Position numbers and translations under genes: made by a program. A DNA stretch of 64,000 nucleotides from a virus: the IMG/VR virus record IMGVR_UViG_3300046690_000279, positions 1 to 64,000 of that record. One strand, 5' to 3'. Positions 37,150-43,977 of this stretch are shown here, piece after piece. Numbering within the stretch: the stretch's first letter is position 1; each line of letters opens with the position of its first letter. The notes under the pieces are model-generated. The model saw only the letters and a list, made by a program, of their open reading frames with translations. It was not told where the DNA came from and made no database searches.

Positions 37150-37347
37150 GTGCCGCAAATCAAGCTCGATATCCTGGAAATCACGGGCTTCGAAGAGTTC
37201 GCCGATCGCAGCGTTGATATTCAGGTGGTCGACCGGGTCCGGGGGCCGGTTGTCCTCCGCATGCAGGAAGATACGGCGCGCTGGCTGTTCGCTCTGGGTA
37301 CGGATAAGCTCACTTCGTGGCGCAAGGCTGATGGAGAGGACGACTGA
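37150..37347 (+). CDS. Small hypothetical protein
   Basis: 65 residues from GTG just after the previous stop. Similar size and strand-helix pattern to its left neighbour (RVRGPVVLRMQEDTARWLFA); the two may be distant relatives. Confidence 0.6.
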   Translation: MPQIKLDILEITGFEEFADRSVDIQVVDRVRGPVVLRMQEDTARWLFALGTDKLTSWRKADGEDD

Positions 37348-37348
37348 C

Positions 37349-37519
37349 ATGGAATACCAGACGCGAGAGTTCCGGGCGGACATGACGTGCGAGTACTCCA
37401 CGCGGGATCGCTGGGACGGAGTCAGGGCGGTAACGCTGATTGATTGCGGGCCAGTGGTCGGCATGGTGGCAGCGTGCCAGGAGTGCGCGGACATGTACGA
37501 GCGCCTGCAAGCGAAGTAA
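37349..37519 (+). CDS. Small Cys-containing protein
   Basis: 56 residues. Cysteines in ADMTCEYST, LIDCGPVV and ACQECADMY could bind one metal ion. Last gene before a strong terminator. Unknown. Confidence 0.58.
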   Translation: MEYQTREFRADMTCEYSTRDRWDGVRAVTLIDCGPVVGMVAACQECADMYERLQAK

Positions 37520-37524
37520 GGAAC

Positions 37525-37550
37525 GGGGCCCCTTCGGGGGCCCTTTCTTT
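37525..37550 (+). terminator. Strong intrinsic terminator
   Basis: GGGCCCC TTCG GGGGCCC with a UUCG tetraloop and TTTCTTTT. Ends the early operon and separates it from the right-end genes. Confidence 0.92.
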
Positions 37551-37560
37551 TGGCCTCAAT

Positions 37561-37632
37561 AAGGTTGCTTGACTCAATTAATGAACACAACATGAATGTA
37601 ATGTACAGGTTTGGCAAACCATACGGCGTATG
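37561..37632 (+). promoter_or_regulatory. AT-rich control region with contracted operator
   Basis: AT-rich island in GC-rich DNA. TTGACT (near 37569) could be a -35 box with ATGAAT or a nearby hexamer as -10. Downstream, CATACGGCGTATG (37620-37632) has both operator ends with a one-base centre. The gene at 37703 follows. Confidence 0.45.
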
Positions 37633-37702
37633 TCGGAGTATTTGATTCCGGAACCTTTACGCTTCCTGTGAGCCCCCCACCCGTCGCCCCTAGTTAGCGA
37701 TC

Positions 37703-38110
37703 ATGACTTGTATTGAGCCGACCCCCACGACAGACCTTTATTTGTTCATACCCGGACCGCTGGGCCACGGTTCCTGGGCATGGTCCGAACACCCGCGCTG
37801 GCCTGGTGTGCTGGCCTCTGACTTCGCTTACAGCGCCCGTGAAGCCTCAGCGCTCGTACGGGCCTACGCAACGACCGTGGCGCGCCTGATAGCCCCCCGC
37901 GAAGCCAACCGGTTCATAGTGCTCGGGCGTGGCCGAGTGACTGGCCTGGTGCTCGCCCGGGACGAGTGGGAGTGGCACCAGCGGGATAGGGAGTACGCGC
38001 CGACCGACGACGAGCCTTGGAACACGTGGCGTACTGCCGCCCGCGCCTACTACGAAATCACGGGCAAGTTGATCGAGCGTCAGAAGTTCAGACCTAGGCT
38101 GGACGTGTAG
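37703..38110 (+). CDS. Hypothetical right-end protein
   Basis: 135 residues from ATG with no SD; TAGTTA 6 nt upstream would suit a leaderless transcript. Trp-rich (GHGSWAWSEHPRWPG; DEWEWHQRDRE), with a helical stretch (EASALVRAYATTVARLIAPR). No DNA-binding motif is evident, although the contracted operator in front makes it a candidate for lysogenic expression. Confidence 0.65.
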   Translation: MTCIEPTPTTDLYLFIPGPLGHGSWAWSEHPRWPGVLASDFAYSAREASALVRAYATTVARLIAPREANRFIVLGRGRVTGLVLARDEWEWHQRDREYAPTDDEPWNTWRTAARAYYEITGKLIERQKFRPRLDV

Positions 38111-38133
38111 CACGCACCGGTACGCTCGCCTGC

Positions 38134-38352
38134 ATGAACGACGAGACGAACGGGATCACCCCGCCCAAGATCAAGACCTACCGCAGCGTCCCCGAGCTAC
38201 TCGCCAAGCTTGAGGGGCGTGCAGCCATGTGGGAGCGCGTATCGCGGGAGAACAAGGAACGGGCGGAAGACTTCGAGCGCGCTGCCCAAGAGATCAGGAA
38301 CGGTGCAGCAAGCGTTGTCGTAGGGCGTACAACGTACGTGCTAGGGGAGTAG
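38134..38352 (+). CDS. Small coiled-coil protein
   Basis: 72 residues. The central helix is charged (PELLAKLEGRAAMWERVSRE, then AEDFERAAQEIRNG) and likely forms a coiled coil. No clear SD; TACGCT lies 7 nt before ATG as a possible leaderless -10. Unknown. Confidence 0.62.
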   Translation: MNDETNGITPPKIKTYRSVPELLAKLEGRAAMWERVSRENKERAEDFERAAQEIRNGAASVVVGRTTYVLGE

Positions 38353-38410
38353 CCTGATTCAACTAGTCCGGTAACGGGCCGGGCGTGGTGGTGAGTTAGG
38401 ACAACCGAAG

Positions 38411-38635
38411 ATGACCCAAGCGGACAGCGTGCAAGCGCTGCGAATGTCGCTTGACTCGGAGCCTGCGGGTGCCGGGCAAGCGAAGATCGTTTTCCCGGAG
38501 TCGTGGGCTCTCTGCGTTCTGTGCGGCGGGCCGACTGAAGTCCTGGTGGTGATCGCTTACTTTGAGTCTGCGTCGAACTCTGGCGCACTCAAGGGGTGCG
38601 GGTACTGCGCTGACCTACTCGGGGTGGCGGCATGA
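38411..38635 (+). CDS. Small zinc-ribbon-like protein
   Basis: 74 residues with CVLC at 35-38 and CGYC at 63-66, a likely single zinc ribbon. ATGA overlap with the next gene. Unknown. Confidence 0.62.
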   Translation: MTQADSVQALRMSLDSEPAGAGQAKIVFPESWALCVLCGGPTEVLVVIAYFESASNSGALKGCGYCADLLGVAA

Positions 38636-38844
38636 GCGAGGGAACGGGGCCCACGGTCCCACAAGAGGGCTACCAGGCAGCGTGGGCGGCGTACGTAGAC
38701 CACGTACACCCCAGGGACGGAGAGACCCCGCCGTGCCCCGTCTGTGTCAGTTCCAAGGGGCCGAGCCTGGGTTGCGAAGAGGGCCAGAGGCTTCACGGTA
38801 ACTACCGGCTCGCGAGGATCGGCAAGCCCATAACGGCTGGCTAG
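38632..38844 (+). CDS. Small zinc-ribbon-like protein
   Basis: 70 residues, coupled to the previous gene. CPVC near 36-39 and one later Cys (LGCEEGQRLHG) suggest an HNH-less zinc knuckle; the N-terminus is acidic and helical (EGYQAAWAAYVDHVHP). Unknown. Confidence 0.62.
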   Translation: MSEGTGPTVPQEGYQAAWAAYVDHVHPRDGETPPCPVCVSSKGPSLGCEEGQRLHGNYRLARIGKPITAG

Positions 38845-38858
38845 CCTCAAACAGAAAA

Positions 38859-38890
38859 AGACCCGTCCGGGCGGCATCCCGGACGGGTCT
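38859..38890. terminator. Bidirectional terminator
   Basis: A perfect 13-bp stem, AGACCCGTCCGGG with CCCGGACGGGTCT, around CGGCAT. An A-tract on the left and TTCT on the right let it stop transcripts in both directions. Confidence 0.88.
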
Positions 38891-38897
38891 TCTGTGT

Positions 38898-39092
38898 CTA
38901 GTAAGGGGGCGCAGGTACCCGCCAAAGGGCCCACCCCTGCCCATACGTGCGGAGCGCGCAGCGAAACGGCATTTGCAGCCTGGTGTACAACTGTGCGGTT
39001 TCATGCCAGCGGACGAGCGAGTCATGCCGACTGAGACAACCCGATATCTGAACGGCGCCCGGGGGAAGCGGCGCACCCTTGCTCTTTCCCAT
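38898..39092 (-). CDS. Possible leftward 64-residue ORF
   Basis: The only minus-strand ORF with supporting signals. It ends 8 nt from the bidirectional terminator, and its ATG lies 6 nt after TACAGT on the minus strand, which would suit a leaderless message. Its sequence (LSRHDSLVRWHETAQLYTRL) resembles nothing I know and no good -35 is visible. The rest of 38891-39173 holds nothing else I can support. Confidence 0.25.
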   Translation of the reverse strand: MGKSKGAPLPPGAVQISGCLSRHDSLVRWHETAQLYTRLQMPFRCALRTYGQGWALWRVPAPPY

Positions 39093-39173
39093 GCCTCAAC
39101 TGTACGAATTCCGGCCCGTTACCGAATCGGCCTGCGGTATGGGAAAGGGGTCACACCAGGGTCACGGCGCCCA

Positions 39174-39179
39174 TATGAT
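39174..39179 (+). promoter_or_regulatory. -10 box for a leaderless gene
   Basis: A perfect TATGAT, 7 nt before the ATG at 39187. No SD precedes that ATG, so transcription from this box would start at or next to the codon. The -35 region is poor. Confidence 0.45.
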
Positions 39180-39186
39180 CATGGGC

Positions 39187-39396
39187 ATGAATCGCAGATA
39201 CGTAATCAGGCGTTCCCCGGGCGGTTGGGGAATACGCGACCTAGTGGCACCAGGCCTCTGCACGCTGCAAGACGACCAGGGCGCCACAGTGCCGCTTGAG
39301 TGGGACGACCCCACAGGGGCCGAAGAGTGGCTGTACCGGTGCCGCGTAGCTTGGGGCGCTGGCCTGGTCACAGCGCCGGACGGCTGGCGCGGATAG
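39187..39396 (+). CDS. Small protein at the right end of unit A
   Basis: 69 residues from ATG 39187; ATGs at 39175 and 39181 are in frame. Basic start (MNRRYVIRRSPGGWGIRDLV), then acidic (LEWDDPTGAEEWLYRC). Its stop lies 2 nt before the att dyad, so it is the last gene of the prophage. Unknown. Confidence 0.55.
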   Translation: MNRRYVIRRSPGGWGIRDLVAPGLCTLQDDQGATVPLEWDDPTGAEEWLYRCRVAWGAGLVTAPDGWRG

Positions 39397-39397
39397 G

Positions 39398-39455
39398 TCC
39401 ATGTACTCAAGGGTGTGCATGTGACCCCTGACGTGTGTAGCCTTGAGTACATGGA
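39398..39455. other. attP: Probable attachment site at the prophage junction
   Basis: Two 15-bp arms, TCCATGTACTCAAGG and CCTTGAGTACATGGA, are perfectly inverted around 28 nt, and inside them symmetry continues partially. Total 58 bp with CC at the centre, similar in size and form to serine integrase attP sites, which often lie just before int. The right arm contains the int ATG. A P-P' site between two units would be expected for a tandem repeat. An integrase autoregulatory operator is the alternative. Confidence 0.55.
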
Positions 39456-40920
39456 TCAGAAAACGTTGAACGTCGCGCTGTACCTGCGCCTGAGCCGGGA
39501 CGCCGAAGGCAGCGCCAGCATCGAGACCCAGCGTGCTGCGGCCCTTGCCTGGCTGGCCGCGAACGGGATCACTGACTACGTGCTCACTGAGTACCTAGAC
39601 GCTGGCGTGTCCGGCGCGAAACCCCTGGAAGCCCGTAAGGGCATGGCCCAGCTCATGACCGACGTACAGGAGCGTGTCACGGCCGCAGGGCGGAACGGGC
39701 CGGGAGAGACGATTGTCATAGCGTGGAAGCTGGACCGGTACGCGCGCAGCGTGAGTGAGTTCCTCCGCCTGGTCGCGTGGGGCCAGCCTCGCAATGTGCG
39801 GTTGGCCACGACAGACAACACGATCAACACCACCACCGCCACGGGCCGCATGGTCGCAACGTTCCTTGCAGCGCTGGCCGAGTGGGAACGCGACCTGATC
39901 AAATCGCGCATCACCGAGGGGCAGGCCACTCGACGGACGCAGGGCCGATGGGGCGCCGGAAACCCCCCGTACGGGTACCGAATCGTGTTTCGGGACGGCG
40001 CTGCGTATCTCGAAATACACGAAGAGCAAGCGGCCGTAATCCGGAAAGCCGTCGACGAGCTGTTGAACAATGAAGACAGTTCGGTAGCGAGCACAGCGCT
40101 GATGGTGGACGTGTCAGAGGCCCAATGGCGCCGGTTGCTCAAAGCGCCGACGCTGAAAGGCCAGCGCACGCACCATGGCCAACTTGTCGTTGCCGATGAT
40201 GGAATTACGCCCGTGCAATTCGCTGAGCCGATCATCGGCGCCGCTGAATTCAAAAAGATTCAAGCCAGGCTGGCGAGGCTGTCCACTGGGGCGCAGCAGA
40301 CGCCTAGGGCGGGGGCTAACCTCTGCGCCGGTATGTCCTGGTGCGCTGTCTGCAACGGGCGACTGAACGGCGGACGCAGCGACAGGGGCGAACAGCTCTA
40401 CCGGTGCAAGGCTGGGCACGTAGCCATCTACGCCCGTGTGCTCGACGAGAAAGTTGAGGCCGAATTCATGACCAGGTTCGGCGGCATGGCCGAGTACGTG
40501 GTGCGACTCGAAGGCGGTAACGACCTCAGCGACCAACTGACAGAAGCGGAGGAGCAAGCGAAGCGTCTGTCCAAGCGCATGGCTACCGCTGGCCCGCTGA
40601 TGCTCGGATCGCTCGAAGAGCTGGGCGCTGAGCTAGAAGCCACGTACGCCGCTCTAAGGGCCGCGCACGACCCTGACGTACGCGAGGTACTCGAACCCAC
40701 TGGAAGGACGGTAGGCGAAGCGTGGGAGGCCTCCCCGGGGTCGCGTGGCCGCTTGCTCAGGGACCTAGGGCTGCATGTAGTGCTGGCCGCCAACGGGCGG
40801 GGGCGAATCAGCGCGGAGCGGGTAGGCGAGCGCGTGTCGGTCTCATGGGCCGTCGGGGGCGATGATCATGACCTGGCCGAGATGCTCGGCGACCTTGACG
40901 CAGAGAGGGTTTCCCAGTGA
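39451..40920 (+). CDS. int: Large serine integrase
   Basis: 489 residues. Resolvase domain with VALYLRLSRD (nucleophile S15), then LDAGVSGAKPLEARKGMAQL, WKLDRYARSVSEFLRL and LAEWERDLIKSRITEGQATR with the E helix. Recombinase domain from about 165 (WGAGNPPYGYRIV). Zinc ribbon with C292, C298, C301 and C319; coiled coil about 350-400. Shorter than phiC31 Int (605). No SD; the start lies in the att dyad, so translation may be leaderless. Confidence 0.95.
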   Translation: MDQKTLNVALYLRLSRDAEGSASIETQRAAALAWLAANGITDYVLTEYLDAGVSGAKPLEARKGMAQLMTDVQERVTAAGRNGPGETIVIAWKLDRYARSVSEFLRLVAWGQPRNVRLATTDNTINTTTATGRMVATFLAALAEWERDLIKSRITEGQATRRTQGRWGAGNPPYGYRIVFRDGAAYLEIHEEQAAVIRKAVDELLNNEDSSVASTALMVDVSEAQWRRLLKAPTLKGQRTHHGQLVVADDGITPVQFAEPIIGAAEFKKIQARLARLSTGAQQTPRAGANLCAGMSWCAVCNGRLNGGRSDRGEQLYRCKAGHVAIYARVLDEKVEAEFMTRFGGMAEYVVRLEGGNDLSDQLTEAEEQAKRLSKRMATAGPLMLGSLEELGAELEATYAALRAAHDPDVREVLEPTGRTVGEAWEASPGSRGRLLRDLGLHVVLAANGRGRISAERVGERVSVSWAVGGDDHDLAEMLGDLDAERVSQ

Positions 40921-41420
40921 TTCACTGCACGATTTGCCAGCACGACAAGCCGCGTAGCGAGTTCGCTGACAGCGAGGTGCGGAACGAGACCACCGGTTGG
41001 TGTAGGTCCTGCATGGTCCTGTACAGGGAAGCGGGGCGCTTGGGTGTGCGTGACCCCGCGCAGCACGTACGTAACGCCCTGCCACCCATTGAGTGCTCTA
41101 AGTGCGGTGAGACCAGGCCCACCCGAGAGTTCGCCCCGGGCGCGCCGGTAGCCACCTGTGTGGCGTGCTGGGACGGAGGCAAGGGCGAGCGCAGACGGGA
41201 GTCAATGCGCAAGCTCAGGTCGGAGACTCCGCTAGAAGAGTTGGCAGCCAAACAGGCGGCCTACCGCGCGGGCATGCGCAAGGACAAGTGCGCCATCTGC
41301 GGCGGGCCCATCGAAGGGCAGGGCATCTGCATGCGCTGCGAAGGCCACGTGATGGCGCTGGGCGGGCTGGAGGGGCTGAAGCAGGCCGTTCGCGCTGTGC
41401 GGTATCTGGAAGGACAGTGA
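40917..41420 (+). CDS. Zinc-ribbon protein coupled to integrase (unit B)
   Basis: 167 residues, GTGA overlap with int as at 542. All CxxC pairs are kept. Residues 93-112 between the second and third zinc modules are the most changed (SETPLEELAAKQAAYR versus AATPAEDKAKAQAAFR), which marks a linker. Confidence 0.8.
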   Translation: MIHCTICQHDKPRSEFADSEVRNETTGWCRSCMVLYREAGRLGVRDPAQHVRNALPPIECSKCGETRPTREFAPGAPVATCVACWDGGKGERRRESMRKLRSETPLEELAAKQAAYRAGMRKDKCAICGGPIEGQGICMRCEGHVMALGGLEGLKQAVRAVRYLEGQ

Positions 41421-41444
41421 CCTAGGTCACACTGTTTGGTCACG

Positions 41445-41476
41445 GGGCGATCACGGGCGAGTGCCGGTGGTCGCCC
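41445..41476 (+). terminator. Hairpin after the integrase operon (unit B)
   Basis: Same stem as at 1070 (GGGCGATCAC with GTGGTCGCCC). Confidence 0.5.
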
Positions 41477-41553
41477 TTCGGCGTTACAGCGCACAGGGTC
41501 GGTGACGTTTCTTTTTCAGCGCCCAAGATCAACATGCCATCTGACCTGCAACA

Positions 41554-41648
41554 AGTGATGAAGTGACGTTTTACCCCTACTTCTCAGAATCACATAAGAA
41601 AACCTATAGGGATTACAGAAGTGCCATCCATATCGTCACTTCGTCACC
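41554..41648. promoter_or_regulatory. Long dyad element (copy 3 of 3)
   Basis: AGTGATGAAGTGACG and CGTCACTTCGTCACC around 65 nt. The spacer contains CCTATAGG followed by GATT, as in copy 2, but little else is shared with copy 1, so selection acts on arms and spacing. Confidence 0.6.
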
Positions 41649-41687
41649 ACGGCGCCGTTACCCACCTGTGGCCGCCCGGGGCCTTTC

Positions 41688-41720
41688 ACCCGATCTATAT
41701 ATAGTGTAGGGCGGTTGTTC
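41688..41720 (+). promoter_or_regulatory. AT-rich promoter-like region before tRNAs
   Basis: CCCGATCTATATATAGTGTAGGGCGG-type sequence replaces the GGTAACCGAC version seen at 1292, with the downstream GGTTGTTCCCGCGCA shared. Together with the dyad and the hairpin it fills the gene-free 41421-41823. Confidence 0.4.
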
Positions 41721-41823
41721 CCGCGCACTGAGGAACGATGACCCGGCGGTCTGAGGACCCACCCTACAAAGCGGCCCTGTGTGCTCCCGTGCCTCTCTCC
41801 CACGGTCTGAGCACCAGGGCTAC

Positions 41824-41897
41824 GCCCCCTTAGCTCAGTGGTCTAGAGCGTCCGCTTGTCGTGCGGAGGGTCACCGGTTCGAATCCGGTAGGGGGCG
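41824..41897 (+). tRNA. tRNA-Asp (GTC)
   Basis: Complete cloverleaf: acceptor GCCCCCT/AGGGGGC, D-stem GCTC/GAGC, anticodon arm TCCGC TTGTCGT GCGGA, T-arm ACCGG TTCGAAT CCGGT, discriminator G, no CCA. It occupies the place of the abnormal element at 1433 in unit A. Confidence 0.92.
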
Positions 41898-42080
41898 CGC
41901 AGGTGCAGACAATAGGCCGTGACTGGCGCGACGATATGCACCCTGGGTGAAACCGGCGCAGACTGGCCAGCTTGTCACTGGTTGCAGCGCGCGGCGAGTA
42001 ACCCTAAATCTTGGTAAGGGGCAGCGTTAGCGCTGGAAACGCCACCACCCCCATGCAGCGGTGAACTGGTCCGCTGCCAA

Positions 42081-42153
42081 TGGCGTGTAGCTCAATCGGT
42101 AGAGCGCCGGACTGTTAATCCGGGGGTTGCTGGTTCGAATCCAGCCGTGCCAG
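42081..42153 (+). tRNA. tRNA-Asn (GTT) (unit B)
   Basis: Anticodon arm CCGGA CTGTTAA TCCGG; acceptor TGGCGTG/CGTGCCA fully paired with two wobbles; T-arm GCTGG TTCGAAT CCAGC. Confidence 0.9.
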
Positions 42154-42272
42154 CTCGCTTCGCGACAGTCACTGAGATTGGTCCCGGCCGTACTCCGGGC
42201 AAGTGCAACGGCGAAGCGCACCGTTCCCCAGCGTCAAAAGAGTGAGACGGCCCGCAAGGGTGCTGGGGCTAA

Positions 42273-42353
42273 CCGCTGATGGTGTAACGGTAGCCACGCC
42301 AGGCTTAGGCCCTGGTGCCTTCGGGCGTGGGGGTTCGAATCCCTCTCAGCGGA
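42273..42353 (+). tRNA. tRNA-Leu (TAG) (unit B)
   Basis: Class II tRNA: acceptor CCGCTGA/TCAGCGG, anticodon arm CCAGG CTTAGGC CCTGG, variable arm TGCCTTCGGGCG with a UUCG loop. Position 37 is G, against A in unit A. Confidence 0.92.
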
Positions 42354-42401
42354 CGAGCCCTGTACGGGGCGCCTGGTTAGCACACCATGAACGTGCGAAG
42401 C

Positions 42402-42475
42402 GTGGGTATGGTCCAGTTGGTTAGGGCGCCTGGTTTGGGACCAGGAAGTCACAGGTTCGAATCCTGTTACCCGCA
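42402..42475 (+). tRNA. tRNA-Pro (TGG) (unit B)
   Basis: Acceptor GTGGGTA/TACCCGC, anticodon arm CCTGG TTTGGGA CCAGG, T-arm ACAGG TTCGAAT CCTGT. It is followed by CGGG and not CCA; another tRNA-like element has been inserted between it and the operator. Confidence 0.9.
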
Positions 42476-42492
42476 CGGGTCCGATCGGACCA

Positions 42493-42566
42493 GGGCAGGG
42501 GCAGACGTGCCCATTAGGTTGAAGTGCCGCCAAGGCACGAGGGGTTCAAATCCCGCCTGCCCGCCA
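42493..42566 (+). tRNA. tRNA-like element with encoded CCA
   Basis: Acceptor GGGCAGG/CCTGCCC is perfect, followed by G and CCA. The T-loop TTCAAAT has a stem of only three or four pairs. The anticodon hairpin is GTGCC GCCAA GGCAC, two loop nucleotides short (or a 4-bp stem and CGCCAAG, which would expose CCA, Trp). The D-arm is not convincing. Absent from unit A. Confidence 0.4.
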
Positions 42567-42567
42567 C

Positions 42568-42589
42568 CACATACGGATATCCGGAGGTG
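42568..42589 (+). promoter_or_regulatory. Operator variant carrying a Shine-Dalgarno (unit B)
   Basis: Same two-base variant; GGAGG ends 6 nt before the TTG start at 42595. It follows the CCA of the tRNA-like element directly. Confidence 0.75.
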
Positions 42590-42594
42590 CCCCG

Positions 42595-43092
42595 TTGGGC
42601 GAGCATGTCCCCCAGCCTGGTGACTTCGGCCTATGCCGGATATCCGGGCTCACTGGCGCTGCTGTGTCCGCTGGCCAACGCCTGATCGGTTCCGGTAGCT
42701 ACTTCACGCACGCGTTCATCTACCTCGGCGACGGCGAAGTGATTCAGGCCCAACCGGGCGGAGCTAAGCGCATGCTGCTGAGTGACGCCGTGAGCGACCA
42801 CAGCCGCGTAGCGTACTCGTCCTTCCCGCTGGCCCCTATTCAGCGCGCTGCCATTCTGGGCGCAGCGACGTACCTGATTGGCACCCCGTACAGCTTCGCG
42901 GATTACGCGGCCATTGGTGCCCGTCGACTGCTTGGCGTTGCCACGCTGGAACGATTTGTGCGCGATAGCGGCCACATGATTTGTAGTCAGTTCGTCGATG
43001 AGTGTTATCGGCGCGCTGGCTTTGAGCTTTTCCCCGGGCGAATTCCGGGCGATGTTGCCCCTGGCGACCTTGCCAACCTGATTGGAGCGTAG
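42595..43092 (+). CDS. YiiX/NlpC-like amidase (unit B)
   Basis: 165 residues from a TTG start, where unit A uses GTG. The His (SYFTHAFIYL) and Cys (HMICSQFVDECY) motifs are unchanged; most differences are conservative. The weak start codon behind a strong SD suggests that output is held low. Confidence 0.72.
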   Translation: MGEHVPQPGDFGLCRISGLTGAAVSAGQRLIGSGSYFTHAFIYLGDGEVIQAQPGGAKRMLLSDAVSDHSRVAYSSFPLAPIQRAAILGAATYLIGTPYSFADYAAIGARRLLGVATLERFVRDSGHMICSQFVDECYRRAGFELFPGRIPGDVAPGDLANLIGA

Positions 43093-43095
43093 CTA

Positions 43096-43398
43096 ATGCC
43101 AGCCTGCGGAGCATGCGGCAGCACTGCGCTTGTGGTCTGGGTAAGGCGCCCTAGCGAGGCTGAGCTAGCGGCGATTCCCGCTGAGCACGGTGGCGATAGC
43201 GCGGACGCCACTAATACCACGGTCGCTGTATATGCCTGCGGATCACATGCTATTTCCGCTGATCTAGGCGCCCTAGTCCATCAGGCCCTATGTGCTGGCC
43301 CCTCTAGCCCTGCCCTGCCTGACTGCACCTGCACCCCTGAGCCTGCCCCTGTGGCTGTGCCTGAGCCTGTGCAGGAGCTACCGGCAGGGTGGCAGTAG
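43096..43398 (+). CDS. Small Cys-rich hypothetical protein (unit B)
   Basis: 100 residues with all cysteines kept except one (QALCAG for QAACAG keeps the Cys and changes Ala). ATG 3 nt after the amidase stop. Confidence 0.7.
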   Translation: MPACGACGSTALVVWVRRPSEAELAAIPAEHGGDSADATNTTVAVYACGSHAISADLGALVHQALCAGPSSPALPDCTCTPEPAPVAVPEPVQELPAGWQ

Positions 43399-43402
43399 GC
43401 CC

Positions 43403-43741
43403 ATGGCTAAGCGTCCCTGCCTGGTGTGCAGGCGTCTGACTACCAACCCTTCTCGCTGTGCTGCATGCCAAGCCAAGTACATGGCAGAGCGTGAGCGGCA
43501 GCGTGGCAGTGCTAGCCAGCGTGGGTACACCAGTGCCTACCGAGTAGTGGCTAAGCAGGTAGTGGCAGAGCACAGAGCAAGGCACGGTGGTTGGTGTCCT
43601 GGTTACGGCGTGCCCGACCACAGGACCCACGATCTGACTGTGGACCACATCATCCCGCTTGCCCATGGTGGTACGCACGACCGTGCCAATCTGCGCGTTC
43701 TGTGTCGGGGCTGCAACTCGCGCAAGCGTGACTCCCTGTAG
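43403..43741 (+). CDS. HNH endonuclease beside cos (unit B)
   Basis: 112 residues from the ATG at 43403; longer readings upstream only cover the Cys-rich gene. The core LTVDHIIPLAHGG and CRGCNSRK is intact. Confidence 0.88.
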   Translation: MAKRPCLVCRRLTTNPSRCAACQAKYMAERERQRGSASQRGYTSAYRVVAKQVVAEHRARHGGWCPGYGVPDHRTHDLTVDHIIPLAHGGTHDRANLRVLCRGCNSRKRDSL

Positions 43742-43977
43742 GTGTTAGCGCTGGGCCCTGCCTCGCTGTGTTGTGTGCCAGCCACCCTTGGGAACCGTGC
43801 CAATTCGGACATGTATGCCATAGGGGGGCAGGTCAATCTATAGCGGTGCATACCCAAAAGACCCGGCTCCCATGGCTCTGCGCATCGCTGCGAAATTCTG
43901 ACCCCGGGGGTCTAGCCCAAAAACGCTCTAGAACCGCTAAACAGCGCGGAATTCACGTCCGGCAGGGGGTAAATCGC
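43742..43977. other. Probable cos interval (unit B)
   Basis: Counterpart of 3442-3680. The conserved blocks start at ACCCGGCTCCCATGGCT; the CCCCGGGGG core is at about 43902-43910. Confidence 0.5.

Larger units (their letters stand above)
1..39426 (+). mobile_element. Prophage unit A (left end outside window)
   Basis: This is a nearly complete phiC31-like prophage. The window opens inside its integrase gene, and the unit ends at the dyad in front of the next integrase. By alignment with unit B about 0.95 kb of its left end is missing. Order: integrase, tRNAs, cos region, head and tail genes, lysis, replication, small right-end genes. The equivalent integrase stops lie 40375 bp apart, which gives the unit length. 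Confidence 0.85.

Noticed and set aside
38973-39299. Plus-strand ORF of 108 codons near the right end
   Set aside because: Overlaps the better supported small gene at 39187 out of frame, has no SD and is Arg/Pro/Gly-rich as random high-GC frames are.
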